From: Ruegeria sp. ANG-S4
Lineage (GTDB): Bacteria; Pseudomonadota; Alphaproteobacteria; Rhodobacterales; Rhodobacteraceae
Assembly (NCBI RefSeq): GCF_000814005.1
Contig: NZ_JWLK01000006.1
Span: 310,001-374,000, forward strand
Direction: 5' to 3'
DNA: 64,000 nt
The notes below the pieces were generated by a model. The model was not told the origin of the DNA and did no database searches. It saw only the letters and a list, made by a program, of their open reading frames with translations. Made by a program: the position numbers and the translations under genes. Positions 1-8,912 of this stretch are shown here, piece after piece. The first letter of the stretch is position 1; each line of letters opens with the position of its first letter.

Positions 1-1400
1 TCGCCCGAAAGTTCCTCGTCAAACTTGACCAATGAACCTTCATAGTGAGTTTGGGCGGCCTGTATGGCGTCCGATACCGACGCAAAAACATAGTATCTTC
101 CGTCCGGGTCCTCCCAAACACCCAGTTCTTCCTTCTTTTTGCGCTCCGGTATTGAAACACGTGGAAGAGATGTGTCTGGGTCGTCAGCATCGGTCATCAC
201 CGCTAAACCCTCTTCGGTGATCTGCTTAACGATTAGCTCACGCGCCTCGAACCGATCGAGCCCCCGCAGGTGATCGGGAACAAGGTTGATCGCGTCAATC
301 TCGTTCTCGGTAAACTCTTTGCCGCGGGCATATTCCTGCGCCAGACCCGCCGCTTCGGCATACGGAGCGCCATCGGCCCGCATCGCTCCCTTGGTATCCA
401 TCAGGCGGTACATCGGAATGCCGCCACGCTTGGCCACCATATTGTCGTTAAAGTCATGCGCGCCGGTGATCTTCACCGCGCCCGAGCCGAAATCGGGGTC
501 AGGATATTCATCTGTGATGATCGGAATCTGACGGCGATGCTCTTTCGGACCAACCGGAATTTCACAGAGCTTCCCGACGATTGGCGCATATCGTTCATCC
601 GATGGATGAACTGCAACCGCACCGTCACCCAGCATGGTTTCGGGGCGCGTGGTGGCGATGGAGATGTAATCCCGCTCTTCGCGGAAGATCACATTCCCAT
701 CTTCATCTTTTTCCAAATACTCATATGTCTCACCGCCCGCCAAAGGGTACTTGAAGTGCCACATATGCCCGGCGACCTCAATATTCTCGACCTCCAGATC
801 CGAGATCGCGGTCTCGAAATGCGGGTCCCAGTTGACCAACCGCTTGCCGCGATAGATCAGGCCCTTTTCGTACATGTCGACGAAAACCTTGATCACCGCG
901 TCGTGAAAATTCGCAGAATTTTCGTGCCCGGTGCGCGGGTCGCCCTTTGCCCCGGCCATGGTGAAGGCGTTGCGCGACCAGTCGCAGGACGCGCCCAGCC
1001 GTTTCAGCTGCTCGATGATGGTGCCGCCGTATTCACCCTTCCACTCCCAGACCTTCTCAAGGAATTTCTCGCGCCCCAGCTCACGCCGGCCCGGTTGCTG
1101 CGTCAGCATCAGCATCTTTTCCACCTGCATCTGGGTGGCGATGCCCGCGTGGTCCTGACCGGGTTGCCAAAGGGTGTCGAACCCCCGCATCCGGTGCCAG
1201 CGGATCAGAATGTCCTGCAAGGTGTTGTTGAACGCATGCCCCACATGCAGCGCCCCTGTCACATTGGGGGGCGGGATCATGACGGTAAAGCTCTCGTCGC
1301 GCGATTTGTTCGCGCCTGCCTTGAAGGCTCCGGCCTGTTCCCAGGCCTCGTAAATACGGGCCTCGGCCTCGGCTGCGTTGAATGTCTTTTCCATCGCCAT
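1..1400 (-). CDS. valS: Valyl-tRNA synthetase, N-terminal part (cut by window edge)
   Basis: This is a class I aminoacyl-tRNA synthetase that charges tRNA-Val in the cytoplasm. About 466 N-terminal residues are in the window; the C-terminal half lies to the left of it. Reading leftward, the protein begins MAMEKTF and reaches the class I HIGH signature as HVGH inside [15 protein letters not shown] near residue 45. The Val/Ile/Leu family segment [13 protein letters not shown] follows, and then the editing (CP1) region with [17 protein letters not shown] and [14 protein letters not shown]. The ATG at 1400 is preferred because a weak AGGA lies about 8 bases upstream; an in-frame ATG at 1394 is the alternative. 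The gene is divergent from the DUF2235 gene. Family assignment is secure. Confidence 0.95.
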   Translation of the reverse strand, partial: MAMEKTFNAAEAEARIYEAWEQAGAFKAGANKSRDESFTVMIPPPNVTGALHVGHAFNNTLQDILIRWHRMRGFDTLWQPGQDHAGIATQMQVEKMLMLTQQPGRRELGREKFLEKVWEWKGEYGGTIIEQLKRLGASCDWSRNAFTMAGAKGDPRTGHENSANFHDAVIKVFVDMYEKGLIYRGKRLVNWDPHFETAISDLEVENIEVAGHMWHFKYPLAGGETYEYLEKDEDGNVIFREERDYISIATTRPETMLGDGAVAVHPSDERYAPIVGKLCEIPVGPKEHRRQIPIITDEYPDPDFGSGAVKITGAHDFNDNMVAKRGGIPMYRLMDTKGAMRADGAPYAEAAGLAQEYARGKEFTENEIDAINLVPDHLRGLDRFEARELIVKQITEEGLAVMTDADDPDTSLPRVSIPERKKKEELGVWEDPDGRYYVFASVSDAIQAAQTHYEGSLVKFDEELSG

Positions 1401-2086
1401 GGGGTGCGTCCTGCGTCATCACTCTCGGGTCAGCGCCTGCAATAACGAATGCGTGCAGGAAGGGGAAGGGGCCGCGCGCACGCAACCCGCCGCCGGGTGT
1501 GCAGGCTCTGGCGCGTTTGGAACCGGCGCGTCGCTCCGGCGGGCACCGGGCCTGGTACACAGTGAAAATGAAACACTGCCAACGTGTCCCCTTGTTGCTT
1601 TAAGGCCAATGATACCACCGACCTCAAAAAGCCGAGTTCCGGTTTGGACACAGACGCGATGGGGTTGAATGCCCGGACCTGTTGCCAAATTGGTGATGTC
1701 CCCTTGCGGCGAACCTGAATGACCGATCTCGTTCCGCAAGGGCTATGATTTCCAATGCAGTATCAATTGGGTATGGACCGATGGGCCTAATAGGCACAAA
1801 GCAGCCATGGCGCGCGTTATTGTTTCGTTGCTGACATTAGTCTTGATGCGCGAGGGCAACGGATCACAGCAACGTGCCCGGATTTTGCCTTGCCCCCAGC
1901 GGTTGAGACACCCATGATTGACTTTACCCCTGCGCTGGTTTTGCCAACCGCCAATGACCGAGAAGCAGTGGGCAGCATGGTTAAGGTGTCGGTTGCGGCA
2001 CAAGCGGTTGGACTGGCGCTCTGTCAATGCGGGGTGCGGCGGGCGGTGACGTCATGCGCATCCCAGAATTTGGAAAGCGCCGAGAT
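1401..2086. other. Intergenic region between valS and the DUF2235 gene
   Basis: About 690 bases separate two divergent genes. Several open frames cross it on both strands, but none has family-like composition or a ribosome site that would support a gene. It must contain the valS promoter. I see no clear -35/-10 pair, terminator or riboswitch. Confidence 0.5.
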
Positions 2087-3163
2087 ATGGTTCTGTCACG
2101 TCTAAGCAGAAAGGTTCTGGGATGGCTCGGACGGCCGTTCAGATCCGAACATTCTGCCGAGGCGCCCCGCCGCGAACCGATCAGTCACGTCATCATTCTT
2201 GACGGCACAATGTCCACGCTGGAACCGGGCCGGGAAACGCATGCAGGCCAGACCCTTCGCCTGTGCTGCGAAATGGGAAGCAAAGTCTCGGTCTTTTATG
2301 AAGCAGGTGTGCAGTGGGACAGTTGGAAGTCCTCGCTGGATGTGATGATGGGGCGGGGGATCAACCGGCAAATTCGGCGTGCCTATGGGTATCTAGCGTC
2401 TCGATACAAACCCGGAGACAGGATTTTCTTCATTGGCTATTCGCGCGGGGCATATGGTGTGCGCAGCCTGGCGGGTGTCATCGACCAAGTTGGTCTGCTG
2501 CAGGCCGAGCACGCGACCGAGCGCAATATAAAGCAAGCCTATCGTCACTATGAATGCAATTCCCAAGGCGAAGCCGCCGTGGAATTCAGCCGCATGTTCT
2601 GCCACGAGGATGTCGCGATCGAGATGGTGGGTGTCTGGGACACGGTCAAGGCACTGGGCCTGCGCCTGCCGCTGCTCTGGCGATGGGCCGAAGAGCGTCA
2701 CGCCTTCCACAACCACAAGCTTGGCCCGGCGATCCGCCACGGCTATCACGCCTTGGCGCTGGACGAAACGCGCGAGGTTTTCGAACCCATTCTGTGGACC
2801 TGCACGCCCGAGTTCGAGGGGCATGTAGAGCAGGTTTGGTTTCGCGGAACACATGGGGATGTCGGCGGACAATTGAACGGGTTTGAAGAGGCCCGCCCCC
2901 TCAGCAACATCTCGTTGATTTGGATGCTGGACAAGGCCGAACAGCACGGTCTGCCATTGCCGGATAAATGGCGTGACCGCTACCCTACGGACTCGCACGC
3001 CCAATCCGTGGGTACCTGGCGCGGTTGGGGCAAGATTTTCCTGTTGCGCAAGCACCGGAGTGTGGGGCTGGACAGGTCAGAACGGCTGCACGTTTCAGTC
3101 TCGCCCGAGGATCTGCCCGATTGGGTGCCGATGCCGGATTTGCCGTCTCATCCGGCGCAGTAA
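2087..3163 (+). CDS. DUF2235 alpha/beta-hydrolase-fold protein
   Basis: This protein belongs to the DUF2235 family, whose members include the Tle1-type lipase domain of type VI effectors but also many free-standing proteins of unknown substrate. From the start chosen here it is 358 residues. Visible features are an early ILDGT segment, a nucleophile-elbow motif GYSRGA with Ser about residue 119, VWDTV in the middle, and WFRGTHGDVGG near residue 260, which carries the Asp/His expected late in the fold. The start at 2087 has GGAAAG nine bases upstream; in-frame ATGs at 2054 and 2027 would lengthen it. No VgrG or immunity gene is adjacent, so a secreted effector role is not supported. The hydrolase fold is well supported; the substrate is unknown. 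Confidence 0.8.
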   Translation: MVLSRLSRKVLGWLGRPFRSEHSAEAPRREPISHVIILDGTMSTLEPGRETHAGQTLRLCCEMGSKVSVFYEAGVQWDSWKSSLDVMMGRGINRQIRRAYGYLASRYKPGDRIFFIGYSRGAYGVRSLAGVIDQVGLLQAEHATERNIKQAYRHYECNSQGEAAVEFSRMFCHEDVAIEMVGVWDTVKALGLRLPLLWRWAEERHAFHNHKLGPAIRHGYHALALDETREVFEPILWTCTPEFEGHVEQVWFRGTHGDVGGQLNGFEEARPLSNISLIWMLDKAEQHGLPLPDKWRDRYPTDSHAQSVGTWRGWGKIFLLRKHRSVGLDRSERLHVSVSPEDLPDWVPMPDLPSHPAQ

Positions 3164-3165
3164 AC

Positions 3166-3894
3166 CTAGTCCGGAGTGCACACGTTCCTGACAGACTTGA
3201 TTAGTCTGTCGGGCTCGGCAATGCGATCAAACCGCCATCGTCGGGGCGACCAGTTATAGATGCGTTGTTCTTCAGGATGATCGACCACCAGCAATCCGTG
3301 AAAGTACCATGCAGACGTTGTTTTGTAGCCGGTTTTTGTCGTGTAAAACGCGAATCCACGTAGTTCGTGAAGGGCTTTGACGGGTGAGTTTTCTGCGTGT
3401 TCGGCGATGCAGTAGGGCGACCCGTCTGCAATCAAGCGCGACTGGATCAGAACCACCGGAACGGTCAAAAGGGATCAAAGCGCTGCTACGGTCGCAACCG
3501 ATATTCCGGCCATTGCCGCCCAAGACGGTCGTGGTTTCCCATCGCGGCCAGACCAGATCAGAAAGCTGGAGGCGATGGCAATGGTCAAGCTGACACCGTG
3601 AAAGGCCTGCGTGTCAGTAAACGGTCCGAAGACGCCGGATAACACTGTCAGAAATAATCCCAGAACGACCGAAGCACCCGCAAGAATTCTGGCAAGCAGT
3701 CGCGGGATCGGACAAATTCCAAGCAGGGCAAGAATGCCAAGGAATGCGGGTATAGCGGGGATGAGCCACACGCACAAAAGCAAGCCTTGAATGAGAAAAA
3801 GAATGGCGTGTTTGTCCGTGCCGGCGTCGAACAGATACGGATCTATGGGCTGCATGTAGGCAGCGAAGATCAGCGCTGCGTAGGCACAGAACAA
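3166..3894 (-). pseudogene. Membrane protein gene interrupted by an in-frame TGA
   Basis: Two leftward open segments, 3475-3894 and 3166-3468, lie in the same reading frame and are separated only by TGA at 3475-3477 and two further sense codons. The first encodes about four hydrophobic helices. The second continues a helix (LLTVPVVLIQSRLIADG) and then a soluble domain with FYTTKTGYKT, WYFHGLLVVD and YNWSPRRWRFDRI. Read through, the junction is VATVAAL-stop-SLLTVPVVL; a Trp codon TGG changed to TGA would restore one helix. The 5' end is also odd: the coding-like frame extends upstream to a CTG at 3951 (reading LSILDQRDYVIRPP) with no ATG or GTG, leaving TTG at 3894 as the only usual start. I infer a decayed conserved membrane protein of unknown function. 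Confidence 0.6.
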
Positions 3895-4044
3895 AGCCTT
3901 GTACTTGAGTGGCGGTCGGATAACGTAATCTCTTTGGTCTAAAATACTCAGCGACCGACCATCTGCGCTGTGCTGAATGGTCGGCCGAAAATCTCAAATT
4001 AGAAAATGGCGCACCGTCATAAATCTGGTGCTTTTCGGAATGCC

Positions 4045-4617
4045 TTACCGCCGACGATCTCTGCGTGAGCTCATCGGCTGGAACGCCACGCCCACATGCG
4101 CCTCGCAATAGGGCTTGCCGGGCTCGACAGGCAGGCCGCAGAACCAGAAATCTTCGGTCGCGGGGTCGCCCACGGGCCATTTGCAGGTTTTCTCGGTCAG
4201 TTCCATCAGCGTCAGTTTCTTGGCCTTCTTCTCAACCTCGTTGACCTTGGCCAGGGCCTCGGGGCTGATCTCGTTGGCCGAAGGCTGTGGCGGCAAGGGC
4301 TGACCGGCCGGGATGATCTGGCGGCGGGCCGGGGTGGCAGGCTTGGCATCGGGCGCCGGGGTCGGGCGTGCCGGTTCGGTCTTGGGCGCGGGTTTGGGCT
4401 TGGCCTCTGCCTTGGGCGCGGGTGCAGGCTTTTCCTTGGGCTCTGACTTGGCGGGCGCGGCCCCGGTGGCGCGGTTCGACAGGCCCAGACGATGGACCTT
4501 GCCGATCACCGCGTTGCGGGTCACACCGCCCAGTTCCTTGGCGATCTGGCTGGCCGACTGGCCCTCGCCCCACATCTTTTTCAGCAGCTCAACACGCTCG
4601 TCAGTCCAGGACATCAT
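4045..4617 (-). CDS. gcrA: GcrA family cell-cycle regulator
   Basis: GcrA is an alphaproteobacterial transcription co-activator that binds sigma70-RNA polymerase and promoters carrying CcrM-methylated GANTC. The 190-residue protein opens with the diagnostic helix-turn-helix segment: WTDERVELLKKMW, then SASQIAKELGG, then VTRNAVIGKVHRLGL. A low-complexity Ala/Pro/Lys linker spans about residues 60-105. The C-terminal domain contains CKWPVGDP, FCGLP and PYCEAHVGVAFQP, typical of the family. The ATG at 4617 follows AAAGG at a normal distance; a second ATG is directly adjacent. It is a single gene, divergent from the ABC permease. Confidence 0.95.
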   Translation of the reverse strand: MMSWTDERVELLKKMWGEGQSASQIAKELGGVTRNAVIGKVHRLGLSNRATGAAPAKSEPKEKPAPAPKAEAKPKPAPKTEPARPTPAPDAKPATPARRQIIPAGQPLPPQPSANEISPEALAKVNEVEKKAKKLTLMELTEKTCKWPVGDPATEDFWFCGLPVEPGKPYCEAHVGVAFQPMSSRRDRRR

Positions 4618-4637
4618 TTGCCTTTCAAAAGCGGAAA

Positions 4638-4658
4638 GCGGCCCCGGATTCGGGCCGC
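4638..4658 (-). promoter_or_regulatory. Hairpin with GANTC in its loop, upstream of gcrA
   Basis: A 7-base inverted repeat (GCGGCCC / GGGCCGC) encloses CGGATTC, which contains a GANTC (GATTC) site at 4647-4651. It lies about 20 bases before the gcrA ATG. A second GANTC (GAATC) is at 4720-4724. GANTC is the CcrM methylation target in alphaproteobacteria; a regulatory role here is inference. Confidence 0.4.
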
Positions 4659-4740
4659 CTTGGGAATTCGTTTCAGCCCCCTATTCTAATCACTGTGGGC
4701 CGAGTTACAAGCGGTCTTCGAATCAGTTATAGGGCAGGTC

Positions 4741-5544
4741 ATGCAGAATCTCATGGATCACGACGCGCGCCGCTTTGGGGCGGTGAATTGGATGGGCCTC
4801 TATACGCTGGCACAGCGCGAAACGCTGCGCTTCATGGCGGTCTGGACGCAAACCCTTGTGGCCCCGCTGGTCACGGCGGGCCTGTTTCTTCTGATCTTCA
4901 ACATTGCCATCGGACCCAGCCGGTCGAATGTGATGGGTGTCTCGTTCCTGACCTTTCTGGCGCCCGGTATCATGATGATGACCGTGATCCAGAACGCCTT
5001 TGCCAACACCTCCTCCTCGATGGTGATCGCCAAAGTGCAGGGCAACATCGTCGATACGCTGATGCCGCCCCTGTCCCCGCTCGAGATCATGCTGGGCTAT
5101 CTGGCCGGCGGGATCGCCCGAGGCATCATGATTGCCTTCGTCGTGGCACTTGCATTGGTGCTGGTTCTGGGGATCGTCCCGGAATACCCCCTGATCGCCC
5201 TGATTTTTGTGGTTCTGGGCGGTGCCTTCATGGGCGCGCTGGGCCTCTTCGCCGGGATCTTTGCCAACAAATTCGATCAGATGGCGGCGATCACCAATTT
5301 CATCGTCACGCCCTTGGCCTTCCTGTCGGGCACGTTCTACTCGGTCCAGGCCCTGCCGCCGGTGCTGAACCGCCTGATCCATGTGAATCCGGTCTTCTAC
5401 CTGATCGACGGCCTGCGCTATGGCATGATCGGCGTCTCGGACAGTTCACCGTGGCTGGGCATGGTGATTTGCACAGTCTCAACTCTGTTGGTGGGGGCGC
5501 TGACCTGGCAGATGCTGCGCACGGGCTATCGGCTCAAGGCCTGA
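4741..5544 (+). CDS. ABC-2 type transporter permease
   Basis: This is the membrane subunit of an ABC exporter of the ABC-2 (NodJ/YadH-like) class. The 267 residues contain six predicted membrane spans, with FLAPGIMMMTVIQNAF in the second-third span area and the family's C-terminal signature around PLAFLSGTFYSVQALPP and NPVFYLIDGLRYG (about residues 195-225). No ATP-binding subunit is adjacent in the window, so the partner must be encoded elsewhere. The start has AGGGCAGG six bases upstream; an in-frame ATG four codons later is possible. Its 3' end overlaps the convergent DMT gene by 19 bases. Confidence 0.88.
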   Translation: MQNLMDHDARRFGAVNWMGLYTLAQRETLRFMAVWTQTLVAPLVTAGLFLLIFNIAIGPSRSNVMGVSFLTFLAPGIMMMTVIQNAFANTSSSMVIAKVQGNIVDTLMPPLSPLEIMLGYLAGGIARGIMIAFVVALALVLVLGIVPEYPLIALIFVVLGGAFMGALGLFAGIFANKFDQMAAITNFIVTPLAFLSGTFYSVQALPPVLNRLIHVNPVFYLIDGLRYGMIGVSDSSPWLGMVICTVSTLLVGALTWQMLRTGYRLKA

Positions 5545-6416
5545 CGCTGCCGCGCCTCGCGCCAGACCAGGATCAGACCTCCGGTCAGGATGATGGCGGA
5601 CCCCACGATGCTGATCGTGTCCGGGATCACGCCAAACACCGCGAAATCGTAAAAGCCCGCAAAGACCAGCGTGGCATAGCTGATCGGAGCGACAAAGGAC
5701 GCATCTGCCCGCGCCATCCCGTTGACGAAACAGGCCTGCGCACACGCCATCAGCACACCGATCCCGGCAAGCGCCGCCCATTGCTGCGGCGTTGGGATCT
5801 CGAACACAAAGCTCACCGCGACCGAGGCGATGGTCAGCCCCATCGCATTGTTGATCAGCAGAATCTGAATTGGAATCTCGCGACCCGACAGTTTCTTGAT
5901 GAAAATCAGCTCCATCCCGATGATCGCCGCCGCCGTCAGGGCCAGCAAGGCGGCGGGCTGAAAACTCGCCGGGGTCGGACGCAGCAGAACCAGCGCACCA
6001 ACCAGCGCAACAATGGCGGCCAGCCAGCGCCACGGGCCCACGCCTTCCTTTAGAAGTGGGATCGCCAGCACCATCGCAAAGACCGGATTCAGGAACGAGA
6101 TCGCCGTGGCATCCGCGATCGGTATAAAGGCAACCGCCGCAAACATAAGCGTAACGCCAAGCCAGCCGAAACTCGTGCGACCGACATGCAGACCCCAATG
6201 CGGGCGGCTCAGGCGCGGACGAAGAGTGCCCACCGCCGTGACGATCACCAGAAAGGCAAACAGAAATCGCCCGTGGCTGATCTGCATCGGATGCAAGGCG
6301 GGGCCCAGAACATCCGTCCCCAACGCCTTGGCCAGCAACGTCGTGCCCGCCAGCAAGGCGCTTGCGGCAAGGATCAGCAGGGCCGCAAGGGCTGGGTTCT
6401 GACGCGTCGGGGTCAT
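5526..6416 (-). CDS. DMT superfamily (EamA-like) transporter
   Basis: This is an integral membrane protein of 296 residues with ten hydrophobic segments arranged as two EamA repeats (about residues 10-140 and 150-285). Family features include the HGRFLFAFL stretch after the second helix, FLNPVFAMVLAIPLLKEGVG at the end of repeat one, and ISYATLVFAGFYDFAVFGVIPD in repeat two. Members export amino acids or metabolites; substrate cannot be read from sequence. It starts near the argD leader region on the opposite strand, so its promoter and the arginine leader share about 120 bases. Confidence 0.9.
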   Translation of the reverse strand: MTPTRQNPALAALLILAASALLAGTTLLAKALGTDVLGPALHPMQISHGRFLFAFLVIVTAVGTLRPRLSRPHWGLHVGRTSFGWLGVTLMFAAVAFIPIADATAISFLNPVFAMVLAIPLLKEGVGPWRWLAAIVALVGALVLLRPTPASFQPAALLALTAAAIIGMELIFIKKLSGREIPIQILLINNAMGLTIASVAVSFVFEIPTPQQWAALAGIGVLMACAQACFVNGMARADASFVAPISYATLVFAGFYDFAVFGVIPDTISIVGSAIILTGGLILVWREARQRQALSR

Positions 6417-6503
6417 GGCTCACCCGTGCGCCAGCCCCGGGCAAATGGCAAGCAGCAAAATCCCGGCCCCGGCTTGAATTTTGACATATTCGCAAAAACG
6501 GGG

Positions 6504-6532
6504 TTTTCAGGTGGACCACATCCCGCTATACG
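6504..6532 (+). promoter_or_regulatory. Candidate promoter of the argDF leader transcript
   Basis: TTTTCA (6504-6509) and TATACG (6527-6532) are 17 bases apart. The expected transcription start, about 7 bases past the -10, falls at or just before the ATG of the arginine-rich leader at 6540, which would make that leader leaderless. A TTGACA at 6481-6486 is also present with a poorer partner. This is pattern-based only. Confidence 0.4.
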
Positions 6533-6539
6533 CCCCGGC

Positions 6540-6593
6540 ATGATCAAAACCGCCGATATCCTGCGCCTCCGACGCCGACGCCTGACCGCGTAA
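6540..6593 (+). CDS. Candidate arginine leader peptide upstream of argD
   Basis: A 17-codon frame encodes MIKTADILRLRRRRLTA and ends with TAA 117 bases before the argD ATG. Five of the last nine residues are Arg, four of them consecutive, using CGC and CGA codons; CGA is rare in this GC-rich background. No Shine-Dalgarno sequence precedes it, but a -10-like TATACG ends 7 bases upstream, so a leaderless transcript is plausible. Known leader peptides (for example rhizobial trpL) pair the limiting amino acid with the operon they control; here Arg codons precede arginine biosynthesis genes. An inverted repeat TTGCGC/GCGCAA at 6610-6632 follows. I infer ribosome-mediated attenuation; chance is not excluded. 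Confidence 0.5.
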   Translation: MIKTADILRLRRRRLTA

Positions 6594-6710
6594 CCGGCCT
6601 TTTGATCCTTTGCGCCTTTGAAATCTGCGCAATCCCCACCAAAGATGTTGACGAACCCGGCCCCGGTGTATCACTCACTTGGGCTCCAACTACCTGAAAA
6701 GGATGATCCG

Positions 6711-7898
6711 ATGATCCCGTCCGTTCTGCCGACCTACAACCGCGCGCCCCTGACTTTCGTGAAGGGCGAATGCGCCTGGCTTACCGAGGCGGATGGCCGA
6801 CGTTTTCTCGACCTCGGCGCGGGTATCGCGGTGAACGTGCTAGGCCACGCGCACCCGGCGCTGGTCAACGCCCTGACGGAACAGGCGCACGCTCTGTGGC
6901 ATGTCTCGAACCTCTATCACATCCCGCAGCAGCAGGCGCTGGCCGACAAGCTGGTCGAACACAGCTTTGCCGACACGGTGTTCTTTACCAACTCCGGCAC
7001 GGAATCCTGCGAACTGGCCGTGAAAATGGCGCGCAAGTACTTCTACGAGAAAGGACATCCCGAAAAGGTCGAGATCATCACGTTCAGCGGCTCTTTCCAC
7101 GGGCGGTCGTCGGCAGGCATCGCCGCTGCCGGGTCCGAGAAGATGACCAAAGGCTTTGGCCCGCTGCTGCCCGGCTTTGTGCACGTCACCTTTGGTGACC
7201 TTGACGGCGTGACCAACGCCATCACCGAAAACACCGCGGCGATCATGATCGAACCGATTCAGGGCGAAGGCGGTATTCGCCCGGTGCCGGATGCCGAACT
7301 CAAAGCCCTGCGCCAGATCTGTGACGATAACGGCCTATTGCTGATCCTCGACGAGGTTCAGTGCGGCGTCGGGCGCACCGGCAAGCTTTTTGCGCATGAA
7401 TGGGCGGGCATCACCCCCGATATCATGATGATCGCCAAGGGCATCGGCGGCGGGTTCCCCCTCGGCGCCGTGCTGGCCACCGAAGAGGCGGCCAGCGGCA
7501 TGACCGCGGGCACCCATGGCTCGACCTATGGCGGCAACCCGCTGGGCTGCGCCGTGGGGTGCGCGGTGATGGATCACGTCGCAACACCCGCGTTCCTCGA
7601 AGGTGTGAACCGCAAGGCCGGGATGCTGCGTCAGAAACTCGAAGGTCTGGTCGCGGAACATCCCGACGTGTTCGAAGAGGTGCGCGGATCCGGCCTGATG
7701 CTCGGCCTAAAATGCAAGCCCGCCAATATCGATGTGGTCAACGCCGGTTATGACAACGAGGTCATCACCATCCCGGCCGCCGACAATGCGATCCGCCTGC
7801 TGCCGCCGCTCACCCTGACCGAAGATGACATCGCCCAGGCGCTGATCCGCCTCGAGAAAACCGCCAAGCAGGTCGAGGCCACTCTGGCCACCGCCTGA
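6711..7898 (+). CDS. argD: Acetylornithine aminotransferase
   Basis: This PLP enzyme transaminates N-acetylglutamate semialdehyde to N-acetylornithine in arginine biosynthesis and often also serves the succinyl-diaminopimelate step. The 395 residues show class III aminotransferase features: NSGTES at 94-99 (phosphate binding), [26 protein letters not shown], and the PLP-binding lysine K243 in [12 protein letters not shown]. The ATG at 6711 is preceded by AAGGAT at seven bases; the frame stays open 31 codons upstream, but that extension is not protein-like for the family. argF follows 74 bases downstream on the same strand, so the pair probably forms an operon. Confidence 0.96.
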   Translation: MIPSVLPTYNRAPLTFVKGECAWLTEADGRRFLDLGAGIAVNVLGHAHPALVNALTEQAHALWHVSNLYHIPQQQALADKLVEHSFADTVFFTNSGTESCELAVKMARKYFYEKGHPEKVEIITFSGSFHGRSSAGIAAAGSEKMTKGFGPLLPGFVHVTFGDLDGVTNAITENTAAIMIEPIQGEGGIRPVPDAELKALRQICDDNGLLLILDEVQCGVGRTGKLFAHEWAGITPDIMMIAKGIGGGFPLGAVLATEEAASGMTAGTHGSTYGGNPLGCAVGCAVMDHVATPAFLEGVNRKAGMLRQKLEGLVAEHPDVFEEVRGSGLMLGLKCKPANIDVVNAGYDNEVITIPAADNAIRLLPPLTLTEDDIAQALIRLEKTAKQVEATLATA

Positions 7899-7904
7899 CC
7901 TTCA

Positions 7905-7952
7905 TCTTTTCCAAAATACTCTGGGGGTGTGGGGGCCAGCCCCCACGCGCCA
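7905..7952 (+). repeat. GC-rich hairpin in the argD-argF spacer
   Basis: The spacer carries a T/A-rich lead-in (TTTTCCAAAATACTC) followed by a strong inverted repeat, GTGGGGGC against GCCCCCAC. I recall this arrangement as a recurrent intergenic element in Roseobacter genomes. It could be a pause or attenuation site, or limit RNA decay between the two genes; no T-run follows, so it is not a standard terminator. Confidence 0.45.
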
Positions 7953-7972
7953 TTAGCCAAAAGCGACATGAT

Positions 7973-8899
7973 ATGAACCACTTCCTCGATATCCACAAAA
8001 CCGACGCCACGGCGTTGCGGGCCATGATCGATCAGGCGGGTGCCATGAAGCAGGCGCGTCTCGGCCGCCCAAAAGCGGCCCCGGACGACGAACAGCCGCT
8101 TGCGGGCCGCATGGTTGCGCTGATCTTCGAAAAACCCTCGACCCGTACCCGCGTGTCCTTTGACGTGGGCGTGCGCCAGATGGGGGGGCAGACCATGGTG
8201 CTGTCCGGCAAGGACATGCAACTGGGTCACGGCGAAACCATCGCCGACACCGCCCGCGTCCTGTCGCGCTATGTCGACATGATCATGATCCGCACCTTTG
8301 ATGAGACCATTCTGACCGAGATGGCCCAATACTCGGACGTGCCCGTGATCAACGGCCTGACCGACCGCACCCATCCCTGCCAGATCATGGCTGACGTGCT
8401 GACCTTTGAGGAACATCGCGGCCCGATCGCGGGCAAAAAGGTGGTCTGGACGGGCGACGGCAACAATGTCTGCGCCTCGTTCCTGCATGCCGCGGGTCAG
8501 TTCGGCTTTGATCTGACCTTCACCGGCCCCGCCCAGTTTGACCCGGAGGAAGAGTTCATGGGCTTTGCCCGCCAGAAAGGCTCGAAGATCGTGGTCGAAC
8601 GGGATGCCTACAAGGCGGTCGAAGGGGCCGACCTCGTGGTCGCGGACACATGGGTTTCGATGCATGATTCCCAATCCGCAAAAGAGCGTCGCCACAACCT
8701 CCTGCGCCCCTATCAGGTCAATGCCGACCTGATGTCACATGCCAAACCCGACGCGCTGTTCATGCACTGCCTGCCCGCCCATCGCGAGGAAGAGGCCACG
8801 TCCGAGGTCATGGATGGCCCCAATTCGGTGATCTTTGATGAGGCCGAAAACCGCCTGCATGCCCAAAAGGCGGTCATGCGTTGGTGCCTCGGGGTCTGA
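7973..8899 (+). CDS. argF: Ornithine carbamoyltransferase
   Basis: The enzyme joins carbamoyl phosphate and ornithine to give citrulline. Of 308 residues, the carbamoyl-phosphate loop STRTR is at 56-60, HPCQ at 134-137, and the ornithine/catalytic HCLPAHR motif starts at H265 with Cys266. The length is normal for the family. The start is the first ATG, placed directly after a short AT-rich stretch; a clear ribosome site is not evident, which fits expression coupled to argD. It is the last gene of the argDF unit, converging on the ferric-reductase-like gene 14 bases away. Confidence 0.96.
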   Translation: MNHFLDIHKTDATALRAMIDQAGAMKQARLGRPKAAPDDEQPLAGRMVALIFEKPSTRTRVSFDVGVRQMGGQTMVLSGKDMQLGHGETIADTARVLSRYVDMIMIRTFDETILTEMAQYSDVPVINGLTDRTHPCQIMADVLTFEEHRGPIAGKKVVWTGDGNNVCASFLHAAGQFGFDLTFTGPAQFDPEEEFMGFARQKGSKIVVERDAYKAVEGADLVVADTWVSMHDSQSAKERRHNLLRPYQVNADLMSHAKPDALFMHCLPAHREEEATSEVMDGPNSVIFDEAENRLHAQKAVMRWCLGV

Positions 8900-8912
8900 A
8901 GTGCCCCGCGCT

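Noticed and set aside
270..1445. Long plus-strand frame over valS
   Set aside because: It is antisense to valS, which has all class I synthetase motifs on the minus strand; the plus-strand product has no family features.
1401..2086. T-box or other riboswitch before valS
   Set aside because: No T-box hallmarks, and T-boxes are not expected in alphaproteobacteria.
2087..3163. Type VI lipase effector
   Set aside because: DUF2235 occurs in Tle1 effectors, but no VgrG, PAAR, adaptor or immunity gene is adjacent.
4368..6053. 561-codon plus-strand frame
   Set aside because: It crosses gcrA, the ABC permease in another frame and the DMT gene; a shadow created by GC-rich codon use.
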